Source: Thermoanaerobaculia bacterium
Lineage (GTDB): Bacteria; Acidobacteriota; Thermoanaerobaculia; Gp7-AA8
DNA length: 64,000 nt
Direction: 5' to 3'
NCBI GenBank assembly: GCA_017883205.1
Contig: JADGNZ010000001.1
Span: 124,001-188,000, forward strand
The position numbers were made by a program, and so were the translations under genes. This document shows positions 61,607-64,000 of the stretch, piece after piece (position 1 is the stretch's first letter; every line of letters starts with the position of its first letter). The notes below the pieces were generated by a model that made no database searches, was not told the origin of the DNA, and worked only from the letters and a program-made list of their open reading frames with translations.

Positions 61607-61673
61607 TTCGGGAGTCGGGGGTCGGAGCCGGCAGATTACTCCGACCTCCGACCTCCGACCCCCGACTCCCGAA
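61607..61673. repeat. 20-bp perfect inverted repeat before the sigma factor gene
   Basis: TTCGGGAGTCGGGGGTCGGA (61607-61626) is exactly complementary to 61654-61673, with a GACCTCC direct repeat beside the right arm. It could form a GC-rich hairpin in the leader of the sigma operon or end the divergent transcript. Confidence 0.7.
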
Positions 61674-61746
61674 ATCCTGGAGCCCCCTTGGACGTTCCGT
61701 CCTGCACTGCCGTACCTGTGTCACGATGGCCGCGGAAGTACTCCGA

Positions 61747-62346
61747 ATGATCCCGACAAACGACTCTCCGGAGCCAGACGACCGCCAGTTGGTCGAACAG
61801 GTCCGGCACGGCGACGAGGGCGCATTCGAGACGCTCGTCCGCCGGAAGACTTCCAAAGTCTACGGCCTCTGCTACCGCGTCATCGGCAACAGCGAAGATG
61901 CCAAGGACATCTCCCAGCTCGTTTTCATCAAGCTGTGGGAGAACATCGAGAAGTACGACGCCCAGTACGCCTTCGACACATGGCTGTACCGCATGGTGAC
62001 GAACGTCGCCATCGACTTCATGCGCAACAAGCACTCGCGCGACAACGCGGTCAACTCGACCCTGCGCCTCGTCAAGACCTCGGTCGATCCGGAGCAGACG
62101 GTGGCCGTGCAGCGCAAAGAGGTCGAGGCAGTCTTCAACGCCGTCTCGGACGTCCTCTCGCCCAAGCAGAAGGCGATCTTCGTCATGAGCGAGATGGAAG
62201 ATCTCCGCTCCTCCGAGATCGCCAAGATCCTCGGCTGTCAGGAATCGACAGTTCGCAATCACCTCTTCAACGCCCGTAAAGTGATGCAGCAGCAGTTGAA
62301 ACGCCGGTTTCCTGAATACGCGCGGCTGTGGGAGGAATCGCGATGA
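61747..62346 (+). CDS. ECF-type RNA polymerase sigma factor
   Basis: The 199-residue protein has sigma region 2 (FETLVRRKTSKVYGLCYRVI; DISQLVFIKLWENIEKYDA; WLYRMVTNVAIDFMRNKH) and region 4 (LSPKQKAIFVMSEMEDLRSS; EIAKILGCQESTVRNHLFNA). ATG 61747 with GGAAG upstream, or 61726, are both possible; the 1-kb longer ORF is a read-through of the divergent gene. The stop overlaps the anti-sigma start (ATGA). Confidence 0.92.
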   Translation: MIPTNDSPEPDDRQLVEQVRHGDEGAFETLVRRKTSKVYGLCYRVIGNSEDAKDISQLVFIKLWENIEKYDAQYAFDTWLYRMVTNVAIDFMRNKHSRDNAVNSTLRLVKTSVDPEQTVAVQRKEVEAVFNAVSDVLSPKQKAIFVMSEMEDLRSSEIAKILGCQESTVRNHLFNARKVMQQQLKRRFPEYARLWEESR

Positions 62347-62867
62347 TGACCTGCCGGAGCTTCCGCGAAAAACTTCAGCCCGGAACCAGCGAGCCGGAGC
62401 TGCTCGAACATCTTCGTCACTGCGATGCCTGCCTCGACTTCGCGATGAGCGTCGATCCTGACCTCTTCTTCCGCTCCATCGGCGGCGAAGAGCTCGTCCC
62501 TCCCGGCGGCGTCGATGCCTTCGTTGGCGATGTGATGTCGCAGGTTCGTGTCCGTCAGGCGGAGACCTCACTGGCGCCGCATCGCACGGTTAGCGTGTGG
62601 CAGCGGCTTGCCATCGCCGCGACCATAGCGGTGGGGATCACCGGCGCCACGCTCGCCTATCGTTTCGAGCACCGCCCGGTCACGCATCCGGCGAGTGCCA
62701 TTGCCGTTGCCGCCAGGCCGCCGGCCGCTCATTTCGCCCCGACCGCGACGAAATCGTTCGTCGAAACGTATTCATCCCACGACGCGACGATTGTCGAGAT
62801 GCCGAACGACGGCAGCGACACCAAAGTCGTGATGATCTTCGACGATAAGTTGCCGGCGGATTTATGA
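62343..62867 (+). CDS. Zinc-finger anti-sigma factor, single-pass membrane
   Basis: The 174-residue protein has a cytoplasmic HLRHCDAC zinc-binding anti-sigma motif near residue 30, one transmembrane helix (LAIAATIAVGITGATLAY, about 88-105), and a variable extracytoplasmic tail. It couples to the sigma gene by ATGA and to the next gene by ATGA. It would hold the sigma factor inactive until an envelope signal. Confidence 0.85.
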   Translation: MMTCRSFREKLQPGTSEPELLEHLRHCDACLDFAMSVDPDLFFRSIGGEELVPPGGVDAFVGDVMSQVRVRQAETSLAPHRTVSVWQRLAIAATIAVGITGATLAYRFEHRPVTHPASAIAVAARPPAAHFAPTATKSFVETYSSHDATIVEMPNDGSDTKVVMIFDDKLPADL

Positions 62868-63571
62868 ACTTCAAACGTGTCCTTCTGATGATCTCGATGA
62901 CGCTGGCCCTCTGCGGTGCAGCGCTTGCAGAACCTGTAGGCGAGCCTGCCGCGGCAACGGACGCCAAGCCGGCGCTGTCCGTACGTTCGTTCACCTTCAA
63001 GTTCAAGCAGGCTGACAGAGCTGCGGCGGCAATCAAGCCGCTTCTGAGCGCCGAGGGCTCGATGTCGATCCAGCCGTCGGCGAATGCCCTCGTCGTCACC
63101 GACCACGCCGAGAACATGAAAGCGGTCGTGAAGATGATTGGCGACTTCGACAAGGAGCCGCAGAGCTTTCGCCTTTACGTCCGCATCGTCGGCGCCACGC
63201 GCGTCGAAGGCGCACCCAAGATCGCTGATGACCTCAAAGATGTGGCCCGGAAGCTGGCCATGCTTCCCTACAACGCCTACGAAAGCGTCGGCGAAGCGAC
63301 CGTGCAGGGAAGAGAAGGCGACCCAGGGCTCATCGACATGCCCAGCGGCTACCGGGCCGGCTTCCACTTCGGCGAATACGACCCTGCCAGCGACTCGATC
63401 GCGGTCAAAGACCTGCAGATCTCCAAACTCACCGGCGCACAAAAGGACCAGTTGACGTCGTTGCTCAAGACCTCGCTGAACCTGACTATCGGCCAGACTT
63501 ATATTCTCGGCGCTTCGAAGGCCCCGCAAAGCCAGCGTGCGTTGATGATCGTCCTCGTCGCTCGACGGTAG
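62864..63571 (+). CDS. Secreted secretin-N-domain-like protein
   Basis: The 235-residue exported protein has a signal peptide MNFKRVLLMISMTLALCGAA. An N-terminal domain with FTFKFKQADRAAAAIKPLL and SMSIQPSANALVVTDHAENM follows the secretin_N/N1 pattern; the C-terminal half is unknown. The gene is co-transcribed with the sigma and anti-sigma pair, so it may be a target or sensor of that pathway. No secretin channel domain is present. Confidence 0.75.
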   Translation: MNFKRVLLMISMTLALCGAALAEPVGEPAAATDAKPALSVRSFTFKFKQADRAAAAIKPLLSAEGSMSIQPSANALVVTDHAENMKAVVKMIGDFDKEPQSFRLYVRIVGATRVEGAPKIADDLKDVARKLAMLPYNAYESVGEATVQGREGDPGLIDMPSGYRAGFHFGEYDPASDSIAVKDLQISKLTGAQKDQLTSLLKTSLNLTIGQTYILGASKAPQSQRALMIVLVARR

Positions 63572-63594
63572 AGCGGCGGCAACCTCCTACACAC

Positions 63595-63635
63595 GGGGCG
63601 CGGCGGATTCACCCTCCTGCCGCGCCCCTTTTTTT
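63595..63635 (+). terminator. Intrinsic terminator of the sigma operon
   Basis: GGGGCGCGGCGG and CTGCCGCGCCCC form a 12-bp stem (one mismatch) followed by seven T. Confidence 0.92.
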
Positions 63636-63755
63636 GCGGATGCGGGATTCACGGTCTCGCGGTTGCGAAGCAACCCAGCAACCTACCCGCGACCTCGCGA
63701 CGACCCCGAGACCGCAATGCTATCCTTCGCACAATTCGTTCATCGGAGGATTCCA

Positions 63756-64000
63756 ATGCGCAGATTCGCTCTCATGGCCGCGGTTTGTACGCTGATCGCG
63801 CTCCCCCTTGCTGCTCAGAACACCGACATCGAATCGCTTTCCGGCCTGCAGTTCAACTTCGGCAATCCCGGGGCCCGCTCGCTCGGGATGGGGGGTGCCT
63901 TTCTCGGCCTAGCCGACGACGCATCCGCCGCGGAAGCCAATCCGGCAGGACTAACCATCCTCAGGAAGCCCGAGATCACGATTGAAGGACGCAACTATCA
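63756..64000 (+). CDS. Outer-membrane protein (FadL/PorV-like), cut by the window end
   Basis: Only the first 81 residues are present. A signal peptide MRRFALMAAVCTLIALPLAA is followed by FNFGNPGARSLGMGGAFLGL and DDASAAEANPAGLT, the N-terminal hallmark of OmpP1/FadL/PorV-type beta barrels. GGAGGA precedes ATG 63756. Function beyond outer-membrane location cannot be stated. Confidence 0.85.
   Translation, partial: MRRFALMAAVCTLIALPLAAQNTDIESLSGLQFNFGNPGARSLGMGGAFLGLADDASAAEANPAGLTILRKPEITIEGRNY

Overview
The window is high-GC, densely packed bacterial DNA from a Gram-negative organism that makes lipid A. It carries bamA, ompH/skp, lpxD, fabZ and lpxA, many secreted proteins and lipoproteins, and several probable TTG or GTG starts supported by good Shine-Dalgarno sites. 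Gene content and style would fit an Acidobacteriota-type (for example Thermoanaerobaculia-like) soil or sediment bacterium. No rRNA is present, so this assignment is an inference. The window starts and ends inside genes.

Left core (1-17.2 kb): a two-gene AAA+ unit; glutamate dehydrogenase; XdhC; a DinB/YfiT-type enzyme; a lytic transglycosylase; an amidohydrolase lipoprotein. A long minus-strand envelope block follows, in transcription order bamA, ompH, (terminator), lpxD, fabZ, lpxA, a Gfo/Idh/MocA oxidoreductase that may be GnnA-like, an MTAP-type phosphorylase and a PfkB kinase. A tautomerase gene lies beyond it.

First accessory block (17.4-29.9 kb): a composite defence locus. It has a type III-like restriction helicase-nuclease, 0.85 kb of repeat-rich spacer, a type III-like DNA methyltransferase whose central part has a different base composition, a SIR2 NADase-like protein, a HerA ATPase, and an SF1 helicase with an apparent RelE-like N-terminal domain. 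From the methyltransferase onward every junction overlaps.

Second accessory block (29.9-42.1 kb): a CFI-box protein, a MITE-like element with 17-bp terminal inverted repeats, a lone ATPase with an operator-like palindrome, and a decayed copy of the helicase N-terminus. Next come a 20-bp minisatellite and a tandem array of about 350-bp units. Each unit has a leader, a Shine-Dalgarno site and a short ORF whose first residues resemble the start of the gene downstream. The array leads into an operon with an M4 (protealysin-type) metallopeptidase and three small unknown proteins. A partial second copy of the MITE-like element, a VCBS-repeat protein, a bamA fragment, a beta-propeller relic and a large beta-helix/CARDB exoprotein complete the block.

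Right core (42.1-64 kb): two tRNA-Ser genes, then tadA directly downstream of tRNA-Arg(ACG), the tRNA that TadA edits. The rest includes a cyclophilin lipoprotein, an AmgK-like kinase, isocitrate dehydrogenase, DUF309, a fused AhbA-AhbB-like siroheme decarboxylase, an Abi_C-type HEPN protein, a SurA/PpiC isomerase, a stand-alone uL30 paralog and replicative helicase DnaB. It continues with an NfeD-stomatin pair, a DUF5684-like membrane protein, free-Met sulfoxide reductase with glycogen synthase, a MEMO-like protein and a BrkB/YihY membrane protein. A 21-bp minisatellite, a PAP2 phosphatase, an ECF sigma/anti-sigma/secretin-N-like operon and a truncated outer-membrane protein gene end the window.
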